Assembly: GCF_026262505.1 (NCBI RefSeq)
Contig: NC_067204.1
Coordinates: forward strand, 22,103,300-22,167,299
Reading direction: 5' to 3'
Source: Trichomonas vaginalis G3
Taxonomy: Eukaryota > Parabasalia > Trichomonadida > Trichomonadidae
DNA: 64,000 nt
Of the stretch, positions 38,011-47,838 are shown one piece after another. Made by a program: the position numbers and the translations under genes. How positions within the stretch are numbered: position 1 is the first letter of the stretch; every line of letters starts with the position of its first letter. Under the pieces are notes generated by a model. The model saw nothing but the letters and a program-made list of their open reading frames with translations. It was not told the DNA's origin and did not search any database.

Positions 38011-38251
38011 AAAAGAGACCATTATCATGCTTAGTATTAAGTATACTTAGGGTCGGTTTATTGAAATAAGGAAGTATATTACGTGAACAGTAGTTTCCTC
38101 ATCGAAAAGTCATAACGCATAAATTCGATGTTTCCTTAGTACAAAAAGTGACACATAACTTTTTATTCCAGACAATGACCATATTTATGGGACTAAACAG
38201 TTTAGGAAGCTTCTACCCAGTTTCCTATCAAAAGGTATAATTTTTAATTTT

Positions 38252-38722
38252 ATGGAATATCTCAATGCACTTTACCATCTTCAGCTGTCAGGTCCTGGAC
38301 TTTTTTTGGCAGCTTTTATGACTGATTGGTTTGTAATGGTCTTTGCCAAAACAATATTTAGGCTTTACAAGCGATATAAAACTCGCGAAATTATCAAATT
38401 GAAAGAAGAGCTCAAAAAAGTTGATATGAAGGATGATTTCCCAAAGTACGCCAAATTAAATAGACAGTTAACTCATCTTCAGAAAACAAAACAAGTTTCA
38501 AAACCAAGTCGGATTTGGTCATTTCTCAGATTTCTTGTTCCTGCTCTTATTTTTAGAAATTGTTGGATTTGCACTGCTCCAGCTAACTTCTGGACACCAA
38601 TCCAAAGAGCAGTCAAATTCCCACATCCAATTGAGGAAGACAAAGTCAAAGTTGGTTTTATCTTCTTTTGGGGAGTTGTGAGAGCTCTCAACAACAAAGT
38701 TTTCGCATTAGTTTACAAATGA
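38252..38722 (+). CDS. GET1: GET1/WRB homologue, tail-anchored protein receptor subunit
   Basis: 156 residues. One membrane helix at about 12-34 (LSGPGLFLAAFMTDWFVMVF), a cytosolic coiled coil at about 42-85 containing DDFPKYAKLNRQLTHLQ, which matches the conserved FAKWAKLRRKHDKL region of Get1/WRB, and two further hydrophobic helices (IWSFLRFLVPALIF; VGFIFFWGVVRAL). This is the Get1 topology: three helices with the coiled coil that binds the Get3 ATPase at the ER membrane for tail-anchored protein insertion. Length agrees with the family (150-240). Start at the first ATG of the frame. Confidence 0.82.
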   Translation: MEYLNALYHLQLSGPGLFLAAFMTDWFVMVFAKTIFRLYKRYKTREIIKLKEELKKVDMKDDFPKYAKLNRQLTHLQKTKQVSKPSRIWSFLRFLVPALIFRNCWICTAPANFWTPIQRAVKFPHPIEEDKVKVGFIFFWGVVRALNNKVFALVYK

Positions 38723-39168
38723 AATACCAAAAATTATATCATACAAACTTTTTGTAATATTCTATACTAGATAGAACAATATAATACCACTATAGAGACC
38801 GTTTTACATAACTTATTTGTCTAAATAAAATTAAAATGAATATTTATCAATTTTTTATTTTTTTATGAGCAAACTAGCAAGAATCACAAATTTGGATTTC
38901 TCATATCTATTACCTTCTACTTCTTTGCGAAAAATCTATATCATTTTTTCAAATTATTGAATTTCTTCATAGAGAACAATCAACAAAGAATAAGTTTATA
39001 TCTCACATCTTATTGAGAAATGCAAGCCTAAAATGAAACATTGATGTTTGCGAATAATTTCATCCAATTTTTACAATTTTTCTATATGATATTCAACCAT
39101 TGATTAATATATAAAATCATTACCAAACTAGTTTATAAATTAGTTATTTTACTTTATTGTAGTAACTA
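38723..39168. other. intergenic
   Basis: About 450 bp, AT-rich, nothing recognised. Confidence 0.5.
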
Positions 39169-42100
39169 ATGAATGAACTCAAATCAAAATTGATTGATGA
39201 AATTCATAGATATAGTAGCTACAATGTTAAAGGTGAGATCAAAAGACTTATTACATCGTTTATAAACCAATTAAATCAAAATCAAATTCGATTACCAATT
39301 CATCAACACGATTCTCCTCTTTTCAAGATCCTAAATACGATGTCATCAGATGCAAATTTTCTGAAAACACAAGAATCTTATATTACTCTTTTGTGCAATT
39401 TAATATCAAATGATTTTTTCACTGGAAAATGCAAGTCGAATGCGCTAATTGCCTTAGAAACAGCATGCCTTCGCTCATCACAAAATAATGGATTGAAAAT
39501 AATCCAGTTTTCTGCAACAATCCTCCCAACTCTTGCATTTGATCCAGATTGTGTAGCAGCATTATTTTCAATTTCATTATCAATGATATTACATACCATT
39601 CCAATAGTTTCAACAACTGCATTTGCAACATCTCAACAAATGGTATCAATAATTTTCGATTTATACTATAATAAAGACAATAAAATACCCAACGATGTAT
39701 TGAAAACATTAAATACACTCGTTCCAGCAGAATTTACTCATCCAATGCTTAAAATTTCATTTTTATTGTTAAATGATATTTGTAATCTCTTAGAAGGCCA
39801 AGAATCGAAATGGATACGCGTTAAAGGTCTCTCTGAAGGCGTTTTAGTCTCATTATGGAATATTATTATTTCATCCCATTATAATTTCATTATTTCTGAA
39901 AAACCACTTCTCGAATTAGTCGAAAGGTCAGTTCCAATACCAATCAAATCATTTTCAAAGCTTCCTCTTTACGTTTCTTTTATGTCAAAATATTATAAAG
40001 AAAATCCAGAAAAAACCATTGAAATGTTCAACTATTTCGAATCCACAGTTGATACAGACAAGAATTATCTCTATTTCTTCAGATCTGTCTTCTTATCTTC
40101 GAAGAATTATTCATCAGATTTTACAAAATCGATTGACAACAATATTTCGATGACAAACAGACTTCTTAACAAGTTACTGATCATTCCATCATCACAGATA
40201 TCTCCTACAATACTGAATTTCTCATTAAATCAAACAAAAGAAATGAAACAACAAAATTTCGAATTAATTTCATCAATAGAAATTGCTCTTTCTTTTATTT
40301 TATTTGGGAACCCATATTTCATTAGTTATAATCGCAAAGAACTCATGTTATTCATTGTTTATTGTTTGAGATACTCCAATCTTGATTTTGCTTTGTTTTG
40401 TTTCGAAGGAATTGCGAAATTTTTAAATGTTTTGCACGAAAACAAGAATGAAGAAGAAAGGCTCGAATTAATAAGAATCATTACGAATTTCGTGGCTAAA
40501 CAGAGAGTATTAAGAGAGAATGCAATGCCTGCTGAATGTTTATCATGTGATTTATTACATACACAAAAGAAAGGATTCTTTTTCAAACAAAAAAGAATTT
40601 TGGGATTCAAAATGTTGATTGCACTTTTTAACAATAAAATCAGCATTTTCGAGAGATGTTATACAAGGTTGTTCTTCGCTTTGTCATCATTCCCTAGAAA
40701 CAAGGAAATGGAAATAGAAACAACGAAGAAAATCGAAACAAAAGAACTCAGAAAAATTATTTCTGTTTTGGGAAAAAATGACATGTTTTTCATCGATCTT
40801 TTACAAAATATTTTGATACAAAACAACGATAGAATTGAACAAGTCTGGTCGAATGAAATTTTCGACATTCCAAACCAAAAATCTGTTAAATATTCTGACT
40901 CAAAAACAACAATTGTTATGTCAGAAATGCCGCCAAGATCCATATCTCCAAAACAAGGTAAAAACGAAGCATTTTCTAAACAGAAAGGTAAGAAAATACC
41001 AAAACCGCCGCCATTGGAAAATACAAAACAGTTTGAAGAAATAAAAGTAAGAAAAGAAAGAAGAAAAAGTGACAGTATTCAAAACGATAGAGAAAACTTT
41101 TTACAAAGGAAAAGAAGTGAATCAACAAAAACTGCTCCAACTATGAGATATCAAAGAAGAAAAAGTGACGCGGCTAGTTCATCTGTTTATCCAGAAACAG
41201 AAAATCAACAATCTACAACTCACAAGACTGACAATATCAAATCTGTTGTTATAAACATGATTTTGAAAACATTGGAATCTTGTGACAACAAAAATAGATT
41301 GTTTACAATCAAAACGGTTATTTCGGTTTTGATATCCGATAATTTTAATGATTGTTCTGAAATTTCGGAATTATTTAAACTGATCAATCGAAAGATTTTG
41401 GCTCCACCGATGCCGAGTGTTGAAGAAGAAGAATTTTTGATAAAATTGTTTTTGCCGAAATATTGTCACGACAAAAATTCAATTAATTCCTGTTTCGAAG
41501 GACTTTCTTTCGTCATCAAATCACTTCTTAATTCCGTACCTGACAGATTGCTTCCGCAAATCATTGAATCTCTTTTCTTGTTCGTAGGACAGAGAATTGA
41601 CCAAAATGTATCTCTTAAATCTTTCGAGCTTTTGTGGATTTTGGCTCCAAGAGTCAAAAAGAATGAATCTTTGGTCAGTTCACTTGTAAGTCAATGTTTT
41701 TATTCTTTGGCTGATGACAGAAAAGAAGTTGCTGATATAGCTGTTGAGAGCTGTTTCAGTTTATTCAGTTCAAACGCTAATGAAATCAATGATGCAACAT
41801 TCGAAACATTCATGAACGGTTGTTTTATTCCACTTTTATCATCTTCTTCTGAATTTTCAAATGCAGAAGTTTATCAGAAATTATTTTGGAATATTTTGAA
41901 GTGCGTCATTCAGTTTTATGACAGATTTACTAATATCAAATCATTTAATGACGAATTTTGGTTTTTACTATTCGAAAAACATTTGGAATTCATGAAAAAG
42001 TGTCAAAAAGGTGACATCAGAGAGAAATCAATTGATTTTTACAAGGAATCTTTTAATTTCCAAAAATTTGACGAAGAAGTCTACAAAAACCTCCAAAAAA

Positions 42101-43047
42101 CATTCAATGAATTCGTCAAAACTGTTGCTGATGAAGAAATGAATGATATTAACTTGATGAAAACAATTTGTGATCAATTTTGTCAGATTTATTCATCAGC
42201 AAAAGTGACACAAACCGAAATTTGGTTATCAACGATTTCTTTCATTTGTCAGAGCATTCCAAATGATTTTACTGACTTTTCTATTCCTTCTTCTCTTTTC
42301 AAATTAATTTTGGATGCAGTTAATCCAGAAACCGTTTTGACAGTGTCACTTTTTGTTAAAGAAATAATTGTTAATGCAAAAAGTGACAAAATTAGAGAAA
42401 ACGGTTTTGACATATTGAAAGAGATCATAGAGAAAACGAATTGTGAGTTAATCATTACTTTATCACAAGTTGTTATTCCTGTATTTGAATTCGAACAAAG
42501 TTTCGAAATCACGAAAATTATTTTTGAAAAAATCTCTGCGAAAAACAATTATACTCAGAGTGAAGCTGATAATTTGTTTAATATTATTAGCCACTTCATG
42601 TATTGTGACAAAGAAACAGTTCACCAGAAAATCGTCGATTTGTTTAGCTCAGTTTCTAACAGCAAAAAAGTGAATTTTGTCAGAATGTCAAAAGACGATA
42701 AAGTATTGATGAAATTATGGTCGATTTACTTCGATCCTAAAGGAACTAAATACGACAGGAATATGTTCGATTTGTGCTTCACGAGTTTGTTTGATAACTT
42801 GTTTAATTTGGTCAGCAATGACATGAAAGATGACCAAAGATTGATTGATTTCTTATCTTTCATTGAGAAAGCAAATGTTCCAAAGATGAAATTGGGATTC
42901 AAGAATGATAGTACAACTTGGCATCTGGTGAATATATTAAGTTGGCTCTTCAATCTCATCGATGATGAGAGAAGTGAAGTTGCAAAGCTATCTAAGGAAG
43001 TCATTTCTCATGTCACAGATGACATGGATGGAATTATTAAGAATTAA
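39169..43047 (+). CDS. MON2-like HEAT-repeat trafficking protein
   Basis: 1,292 residues of helical repeats. The N-terminal 270 residues follow the DCB region of the MON2/BIG family: VKGEIKRLITSFINQL, LLCNLISNDF, TAFATSQQMVSIIFDLYY (MON2 has TASATVRQLVSVVFERM), then LLNDICNLLEG. A disordered, basic linker lies at about residues 590-690, after which HEAT-like repeats continue (FEGLSFVIKSLLNSVPDRLL). No Sec7 catalytic domain is present, which favours MON2 (a Golgi/endosome scaffold that partners Dopey and a flippase) over BIG-type Arf exchange factors. Shorter than animal MON2 (about 1,700). Confidence 0.68.
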   Translation: MNELKSKLIDEIHRYSSYNVKGEIKRLITSFINQLNQNQIRLPIHQHDSPLFKILNTMSSDANFLKTQESYITLLCNLISNDFFTGKCKSNALIALETACLRSSQNNGLKIIQFSATILPTLAFDPDCVAALFSISLSMILHTIPIVSTTAFATSQQMVSIIFDLYYNKDNKIPNDVLKTLNTLVPAEFTHPMLKISFLLLNDICNLLEGQESKWIRVKGLSEGVLVSLWNIIISSHYNFIISEKPLLELVERSVPIPIKSFSKLPLYVSFMSKYYKENPEKTIEMFNYFESTVDTDKNYLYFFRSVFLSSKNYSSDFTKSIDNNISMTNRLLNKLLIIPSSQISPTILNFSLNQTKEMKQQNFELISSIEIALSFILFGNPYFISYNRKELMLFIVYCLRYSNLDFALFCFEGIAKFLNVLHENKNEEERLELIRIITNFVAKQRVLRENAMPAECLSCDLLHTQKKGFFFKQKRILGFKMLIALFNNKISIFERCYTRLFFALSSFPRNKEMEIETTKKIETKELRKIISVLGKNDMFFIDLLQNILIQNNDRIEQVWSNEIFDIPNQKSVKYSDSKTTIVMSEMPPRSISPKQGKNEAFSKQKGKKIPKPPPLENTKQFEEIKVRKERRKSDSIQNDRENFLQRKRSESTKTAPTMRYQRRKSDAASSSVYPETENQQSTTHKTDNIKSVVINMILKTLESCDNKNRLFTIKTVISVLISDNFNDCSEISELFKLINRKILAPPMPSVEEEEFLIKLFLPKYCHDKNSINSCFEGLSFVIKSLLNSVPDRLLPQIIESLFLFVGQRIDQNVSLKSFELLWILAPRVKKNESLVSSLVSQCFYSLADDRKEVADIAVESCFSLFSSNANEINDATFETFMNGCFIPLLSSSSEFSNAEVYQKLFWNILKCVIQFYDRFTNIKSFNDEFWFLLFEKHLEFMKKCQKGDIREKSIDFYKESFNFQKFDEEVYKNLQKTFNEFVKTVADEEMNDINLMKTICDQFCQIYSSAKVTQTEIWLSTISFICQSIPNDFTDFSIPSSLFKLILDAVNPETVLTVSLFVKEIIVNAKSDKIRENGFDILKEIIEKTNCELIITLSQVVIPVFEFEQSFEITKIIFEKISAKNNYTQSEADNLFNIISHFMYCDKETVHQKIVDLFSSVSNSKKVNFVRMSKDDKVLMKLWSIYFDPKGTKYDRNMFDLCFTSLFDNLFNLVSNDMKDDQRLIDFLSFIEKANVPKMKLGFKNDSTTWHLVNILSWLFNLIDDERSEVAKLSKEVISHVTDDMDGIIKN

Positions 43048-43612
43048 TTTTTTATTATTATTTTTTATTTTTTCTTGTTTATTTTTTTTTAGTAAAACTT
43101 CTATTTTCTTTTTAAATGATAAGAAGAAATCAGCCATTTGATTAGTCCTGATACAAATATTATTGTTTCATAATTAGGTGTTGCGTTCAACTCTTATATA
43201 AGATATTATTTTTTTTATTCGATTAAGCCTAACCATTAATGAAACCCTAAACACAAACATATCACATTTTTAAAACAAAGGATGTTCATAACTAATATCA
43301 TGAAACAATTAAAATTATTTTGATTTGTCTATGAATAGCCCTCAATAGACATCGGATTCCATTAGTGTTGCAGAGAATGACTTCATAAAATGAAACGAAT
43401 TTAGTGAATACTAACCTTTAAGTAAAAATAATTTAAATTTCAAACAAAAATCAAACATTTATAGCTTTACTGCGCAGTGAAACAAATTAAAACATAAAAC
43501 ATACAAATACACTTTTCATTTGGCTACTTTCCTAGAGTTATGAATTAATTATATTCAAAAATATAAATCCATGGGTAATCCGTCAAAGATTCGCATAGAT
43601 TTTGTAATAATA
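43048..43612. other. intergenic between convergent genes
   Basis: About 565 bp, AT-rich with T-runs after the MON2-like stop. Nothing else recognised. Confidence 0.5.
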
Positions 43613-44263
43613 TCAATTCTTTGTATCAAATCGAGGGTCGTAGACTTTGAAACCGCAAGCAGTTCTTACATACGGTTTATAAAGGAGATAATGATCCAAA
43701 ATATCTAAATGATCAATCAGCATATGGGCCACATTCGGACCGAAGAAAGCTCCGTCCAAACTGACAGGAGGACGAGGTTCATAAATCCTTCTGCAGCAAG
43801 GACAAAATACTTTCACAGTAGAAACCTTCGTTTGACTACTTATTCCAATAGGCAGTAATGGTTCGTTATTGCATGAGTATCTAGGGCAAGTTCCGAAAAT
43901 TTTTTGTTTGTATTTTTCTGTCATATTATCTATTCCATCCGGGGACATTATGTATCTTGCGTGTATCATTCCATATGCAATTGGTAAATTTCGCTCTACT
44001 TCAGAATATTTTTCAGGATCGATATTTTCGCTTTTAATTTTATGTGTAATTATATCTTTGCACTCGTTGAAGTTATCTATTTCGTCGGCAAGTCCGTATG
44101 TATTCGTAATTTCATTGATGTATTCATCTGGAACGTCGCAAAGCCATTTATTGTTTGGATCTTCCAGAAAAGATTTTTTCCAATCTTTACTGGACCCATT
44201 TTCGTTCAAAGCTTGAATATATATTCGATGCGGTGCTGTTTTCTGTAAATCTCTATGATGCAT
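43613..44263 (-). CDS. CK2B: casein kinase II regulatory (beta) subunit
   Basis: 216 residues. WLCDVPDEYINEITNTYGL, then PIAYGMIHARYIMSPDGID, FGTCPRYSCNNEPLLPIGIS and VKVFCPCCRRIYEP, DGAFFGPNVAHMLI are the conserved CK2-beta blocks. The four cysteines (CPRYSC and CPCC) form the zinc-binding dimer interface. It controls substrate choice of the CK2 kinase. The ATG at 44263 is used because the frame above it starts with GTG. The acidic loop of animal CK2-beta is only partly recognisable. A protein packed with CK2-type acidic serine clusters is encoded 3.5 kb away. Confidence 0.95.
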   Translation of the reverse strand: MHHRDLQKTAPHRIYIQALNENGSSKDWKKSFLEDPNNKWLCDVPDEYINEITNTYGLADEIDNFNECKDIITHKIKSENIDPEKYSEVERNLPIAYGMIHARYIMSPDGIDNMTEKYKQKIFGTCPRYSCNNEPLLPIGISSQTKVSTVKVFCPCCRRIYEPRPPVSLDGAFFGPNVAHMLIDHLDILDHYLLYKPYVRTACGFKVYDPRFDTKN

Positions 44264-44673
44264 ATAAAAATTTGACACTTTACAAACAACAATTAATTTT
44301 TTTTCCCCTAATATTAGTCAATTCTGATATGAAAGTTTCTTTTCTTAATGGGGTTGACATTCCGCAAACATACACAAAATGAAGTAGAATATACTGATTT
44401 AATTCATTAAATATTATGAGATTTTTGAAATTTCAATTACGATTTGAATGATTTTATGAGCGACAGCAGCCAACTGCTACTTAAGTATCAGATACGTTAA
44501 GTTTCAAAACATATATCATCTTATTTCCCATAGTTTATCTTTAATTCATCTGCATTATCTTGATTTGTTATTGATTGAATTTATTACTTCAATATAGTAT
44601 AAACGCAAAAATTTTGGAGAAATAAATCTTGCATATCTCTATTTTATAACATAAAATAACAAAAAATAAATAA
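44264..44673. other. intergenic
   Basis: About 410 bp between the CK2-beta start and the protease stop (same strand). AT-rich; nothing recognised. Confidence 0.5.
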
Positions 44674-45564
44674 TTATTTGACTTTTCCTGCGCAAACATA
44701 GTCTTCAATATGACATTCATTAACACCGCGCTTTATCAAGAAGAGACCATTCATTCCCCATGTAGTATTCCATGAGTTAGAAATAATCCAATAATCTATT
44801 CCATTTTTCGTTCCCCAGCCAATTATTTCTACTGCGTGGTGACCGAGGAATTCTCCTTTTGTATGGGTATATATGCCACTTTTATAATACATCAGATCGC
44901 TATAAACTTTCAAAGAAGTTGTTACAGGACCTTCTGTCATTATTCCAATCTGCATCTCTTCTATTGAAGCGTATCTAGCAACAGACCAATATTCAGTGAA
45001 TTGCGCTTCGTAAGTTTCACTCTCATTTGTGCATTTCTTTGAGCAATTATATTTCGTTATATTTCCATCATATGGCTGGCAAGAATCAAGTGGGAGACCT
45101 CTAAGATCAATATATCTCCATGCGTTGACTTCTATTCCACCGCCACATCCTGAGTTTCTTCTGTCACAAGCAACTAAATGGCTTTGGGAAAAAAGAACTG
45201 GCTTATTATATTTTCTACAGTATCTGTGAGAGAAAGACTTAGACACTGCAAATGACCAACATGAGCCACACTTGCCTTGATCAAGAACTCCGAAATCGCA
45301 TTGTGGAAATCTTTCTGTGAAATTATATGACATTGGGATAGATATGTTAATTTTTGGCGGCCTGGCAAGAGGAATGGTATCTGGCCTTAGTTTGTGAGCA
45401 TTACCAGATATAACACTAGCATCTTTAAAAGTCATACCTTTAAAGCGTTCATTTTCTCCAGCAACCCAAGGAAGATCCTTTTCTCCTTTTAATTCTTTAA
45501 GGAGTTTGCTACCTTGAATCTTTTCTTCCAAGTTGAACATGCAAATCAGAAAAACATTAATCAT
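44674..45564 (-). CDS. cathepsin B-like papain-family cysteine protease (C1A)
   Basis: 296 residues. Short hydrophobic start (INVFLICMF), a brief pro-region with WVAGENERF, then the mature enzyme: oxyanion Gln and catalytic Cys in DQGKCGSCWSFA, catalytic His in LGHHAVEIIGWG, and Asn in IISNSWNTTWG. CDRRNSGCGGG and the arrangement around the His fit cathepsin B more than cathepsin L. Three to four N-glycosylation sites suggest a secreted or lysosomal route. A TCATTA initiator 17 bases upstream supports the ATG at 45564. Such proteases are important secreted factors in trichomonads. Confidence 0.93.
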   Translation of the reverse strand: MINVFLICMFNLEEKIQGSKLLKELKGEKDLPWVAGENERFKGMTFKDASVISGNAHKLRPDTIPLARPPKINISIPMSYNFTERFPQCDFGVLDQGKCGSCWSFAVSKSFSHRYCRKYNKPVLFSQSHLVACDRRNSGCGGGIEVNAWRYIDLRGLPLDSCQPYDGNITKYNCSKKCTNESETYEAQFTEYWSVARYASIEEMQIGIMTEGPVTTSLKVYSDLMYYKSGIYTHTKGEFLGHHAVEIIGWGTKNGIDYWIISNSWNTTWGMNGLFLIKRGVNECHIEDYVCAGKVK

Positions 45565-45900
45565 TTATGGCAATAGATAATGATGATATTGTATTATATA
45601 AGATAAAAATTTTATCTATTAATAAATTATCGCTTCATTCACTGAAATATTATTATGGAATTTTGATTTCTTTACAAAAGTCATTTCATTTCTCATTAAA
45701 TTTAAATATTTTCATATCATGATCAAACAACATCATATAAGTGTTACTAGCTCAGTGAAAAATTAAAATTTCCATTTCATCATATAATGATTGAAATGCT
45801 AGTGAAGATATAAATAAATTCTTGTAGATTAGATCCTAAAACAAATACATTTTAAAGAATTACAAAATATAAGAAGTATATAAACATAAAACAAAATTTG
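45565..45900. other. intergenic
   Basis: About 335 bp. Apart from the protease initiator, nothing recognised. Confidence 0.5.
45578..45583 (-). promoter_or_regulatory. initiator TCATTA for the protease
   Basis: Minus-strand TCATTA matches TCAYTW with the A at 45581, 17 bases before the ATG. Confidence 0.55.
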
Positions 45901-46344
45901 TTACTGATTCAAAAGAATGTGAACAAATTTCTTGTAGTCAACAAGATCATTCCATGGTTTTGTTTGTGTTACTAACTCATTAATCTGTTCATCAGTGAAA
46001 GGTCTCTTTATTGATGTTAAAACCTTCTTAATATCTTTTGTAGGAATGTAACCTGTTTCTTTTTCATCGAAAACATGAAATGCGTCAATTAATTCTTGCT
46101 CGACATGACTATTTCTTGAATGACGATATGAAATATACAAGAATGCGTTGAACGATATTGGTTTTCTGTGAATATCCTCGTAAATATCTGTCATTTCAGA
46201 AATACTTGGATTATATCCACAAGCGCGAAGAGCTCTTTCGATTAAATCTGGTTCAATATATCCGTCACCATCTTTATCGAATGTGTCAAATGCTTCATGA
46301 AGAGTTTGAAGCTGCTTTGATGTGATAATTTGTGCTAAACTCAT
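45901..46344 (-). CDS. calmodulin/centrin-like EF-hand protein
   Basis: 147 residues, four EF-hand positions. The first loop (DKDGDGYIEPDL) is canonical and should bind calcium; the second and fourth have lost the ligands and the third (DEKETGYIPTKD) is degenerate. The overall size fits calmodulin, troponin C and centrin, but the sequence has diverged from all three. It is probably a calcium sensor or a calcium-independent light-chain type protein. Confidence 0.85.
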   Translation of the reverse strand: MSLAQIITSKQLQTLHEAFDTFDKDGDGYIEPDLIERALRACGYNPSISEMTDIYEDIHRKPISFNAFLYISYRHSRNSHVEQELIDAFHVFDEKETGYIPTKDIKKVLTSIKRPFTDEQINELVTQTKPWNDLVDYKKFVHILLNQ

Positions 46345-46779
46345 TTTTCCGTTTGAAAGTCGATAACTCTGTAATCAATTCGGCCAAATAACGCATATCG
46401 TTAGGAAATTCATCAATCATCATCCTGCTGCAATATGTTACCATTAGTTAACACATCGTTTTTAAGTTATGATTTTCATAAAATTGTTATATTATATGCT
46501 GATTTAGATTAGATATCATTCAGATGTTTAACGAACAACATTCGTATAGATCTACAAACTTCTCTATATGACATAAACAAATCTTTAAATACCCAAACAT
46601 TGAATTTTGAAATTTTCATATTCTAAAATTCATAATCCGAGCAAAATAACACAAGAATCATAATTTACAGAGAATGTATATGACGAACATACAATCAAAT
46701 ATGCAATGATTCCATTTTTGAGTAAAATCCTGGCTGACCAATAATTGTATTGAAAAAGCGGTTTGGTCTCCCTTTTACA
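46345..46779. other. divergent intergenic region
   Basis: About 435 bp between EF-hand and eL18 starts. Holds the eL18 CCTTT motif at its right edge; otherwise nothing recognised. Confidence 0.5.
46771..46775 (+). promoter_or_regulatory. CCTTT (M5-like) motif of eL18
   Basis: CCTTTTACAATG: the motif ends 4 bases before the ATG. The same motif stands before uS10, so both ribosomal protein genes seem to use it. Confidence 0.55.
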
Positions 46780-47340
46780 ATGGGTGTTGATCTTGATCAC
46801 AGAGTTCCCCGTAAACAGAGGCAAGAGCCAAAGACAGCTGATGCCCAAATGAAGATGCTCCACAATCTTTACGCATTCCTTGCTCGCCGCACAGGCAATG
46901 ACTTCAATGCTAAGATTGCTCATCGCCTTTGCATTTCCCGCACAAACAGGCGCCCATACTCCCTTTCCCGCCTTGCTACAGCTCTTAACGGCAAGGAACC
47001 AGAGACAATCGCCGTTCTTGTTGCTAAGATCACCAACGATGAACGCCTCCTTGAAGTTCCAAAGATGAAGGTTTGCGCTCTTAAGTTCACAGAAACAGCT
47101 CGCGCTCGTATCCTTGCTGCTGGTGGCGAATGCATCACATTCGACCAACTCGCTCAGCTCCGCCCAACAGGCGACAAGTGCCTCCTTCTCGAAGGTGACC
47201 GCACACGCCGCCTCGTTAACAAGCACTTTGGCGCTGCTCCAGGTGATGACAACTCTAAGACACGTCCAAAGGTCGCTTCCCACGGCCGTAAGTTCGAAAT
47301 GGCTCGTGGCCGCAGGAAATCAAGGTGGTACCACGCTTAA
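46780..47340 (+). CDS. RPL18: 60S ribosomal protein L18 (eL18)
   Basis: 186 residues starting MGVDLDHRVPRKQRQEPKTA; LYAFLARRTGNDFNAKIAHRL, SLSRLATALNGKE, then RPTGDKCLLLEGDRTRRLV and HGRKFEMARGRRKSRWYHA are the eL18 signature. The ATG at 46780 rather than 46750 fits the family N terminus and the CCTTT motif. GC-rich codons mark high expression. Confidence 0.96.
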   Translation: MGVDLDHRVPRKQRQEPKTADAQMKMLHNLYAFLARRTGNDFNAKIAHRLCISRTNRRPYSLSRLATALNGKEPETIAVLVAKITNDERLLEVPKMKVCALKFTETARARILAAGGECITFDQLAQLRPTGDKCLLLEGDRTRRLVNKHFGAAPGDDNSKTRPKVASHGRKFEMARGRRKSRWYHA

Positions 47341-47838
47341 ATGCGTCAGCTTTTAAATTTCAAGGCTACCTGCTTTTTATTACAACCTTTCAGCCATAAC
47401 ATCCAAAAAATAAAATATTACAGTAATATAATTAATTAAGCTCAATCCATCGGATATTTTTTCCTCATTCAATCAGAAATTAAATGCAAAAATTTCGGAA
47501 TGTTAAAAAATTTGTATTTTACTAAAGATTACATCACTATATTATTATAAATGACGAAATTACTTAGAGTTATCTTTGTTCCAATTGCAAATATATTTTT
47601 GATGAATATGATTAAACACATTATAAGACTTGCGATTGTATACATACATTATGCTATATGTAGTTTCTTATTAAAACCCTATAATGACTAGTTATCATGG
47701 CTCCATGCTCCTTAAACTTTTATCAAGTTTTGTAATTATTTTCGTTGTTCTTAGATAGCTAGCCTTTCAAAAATGTAAACTAGGATAGAGAATTTAACAA
47801 ATATTTTATGCCAACAAAAAGATAACAAATATTTAAAT
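47341..47838. other. intergenic between convergent genes
   Basis: About 500 bp, AT-rich, nothing recognised. Confidence 0.5.

Larger units (their letters stand above)
36181..38251. other. 2-kb non-coding region
   Basis: No gene-like frame. Contains a possible 1-kb MITE (36489-37511), an internal hairpin near 37337-37370 and a perfect palindrome (37979-38010), listed separately. The motif AATTGAGAGG recurs at about 36465, 37478 and 37550. Confidence 0.6.
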
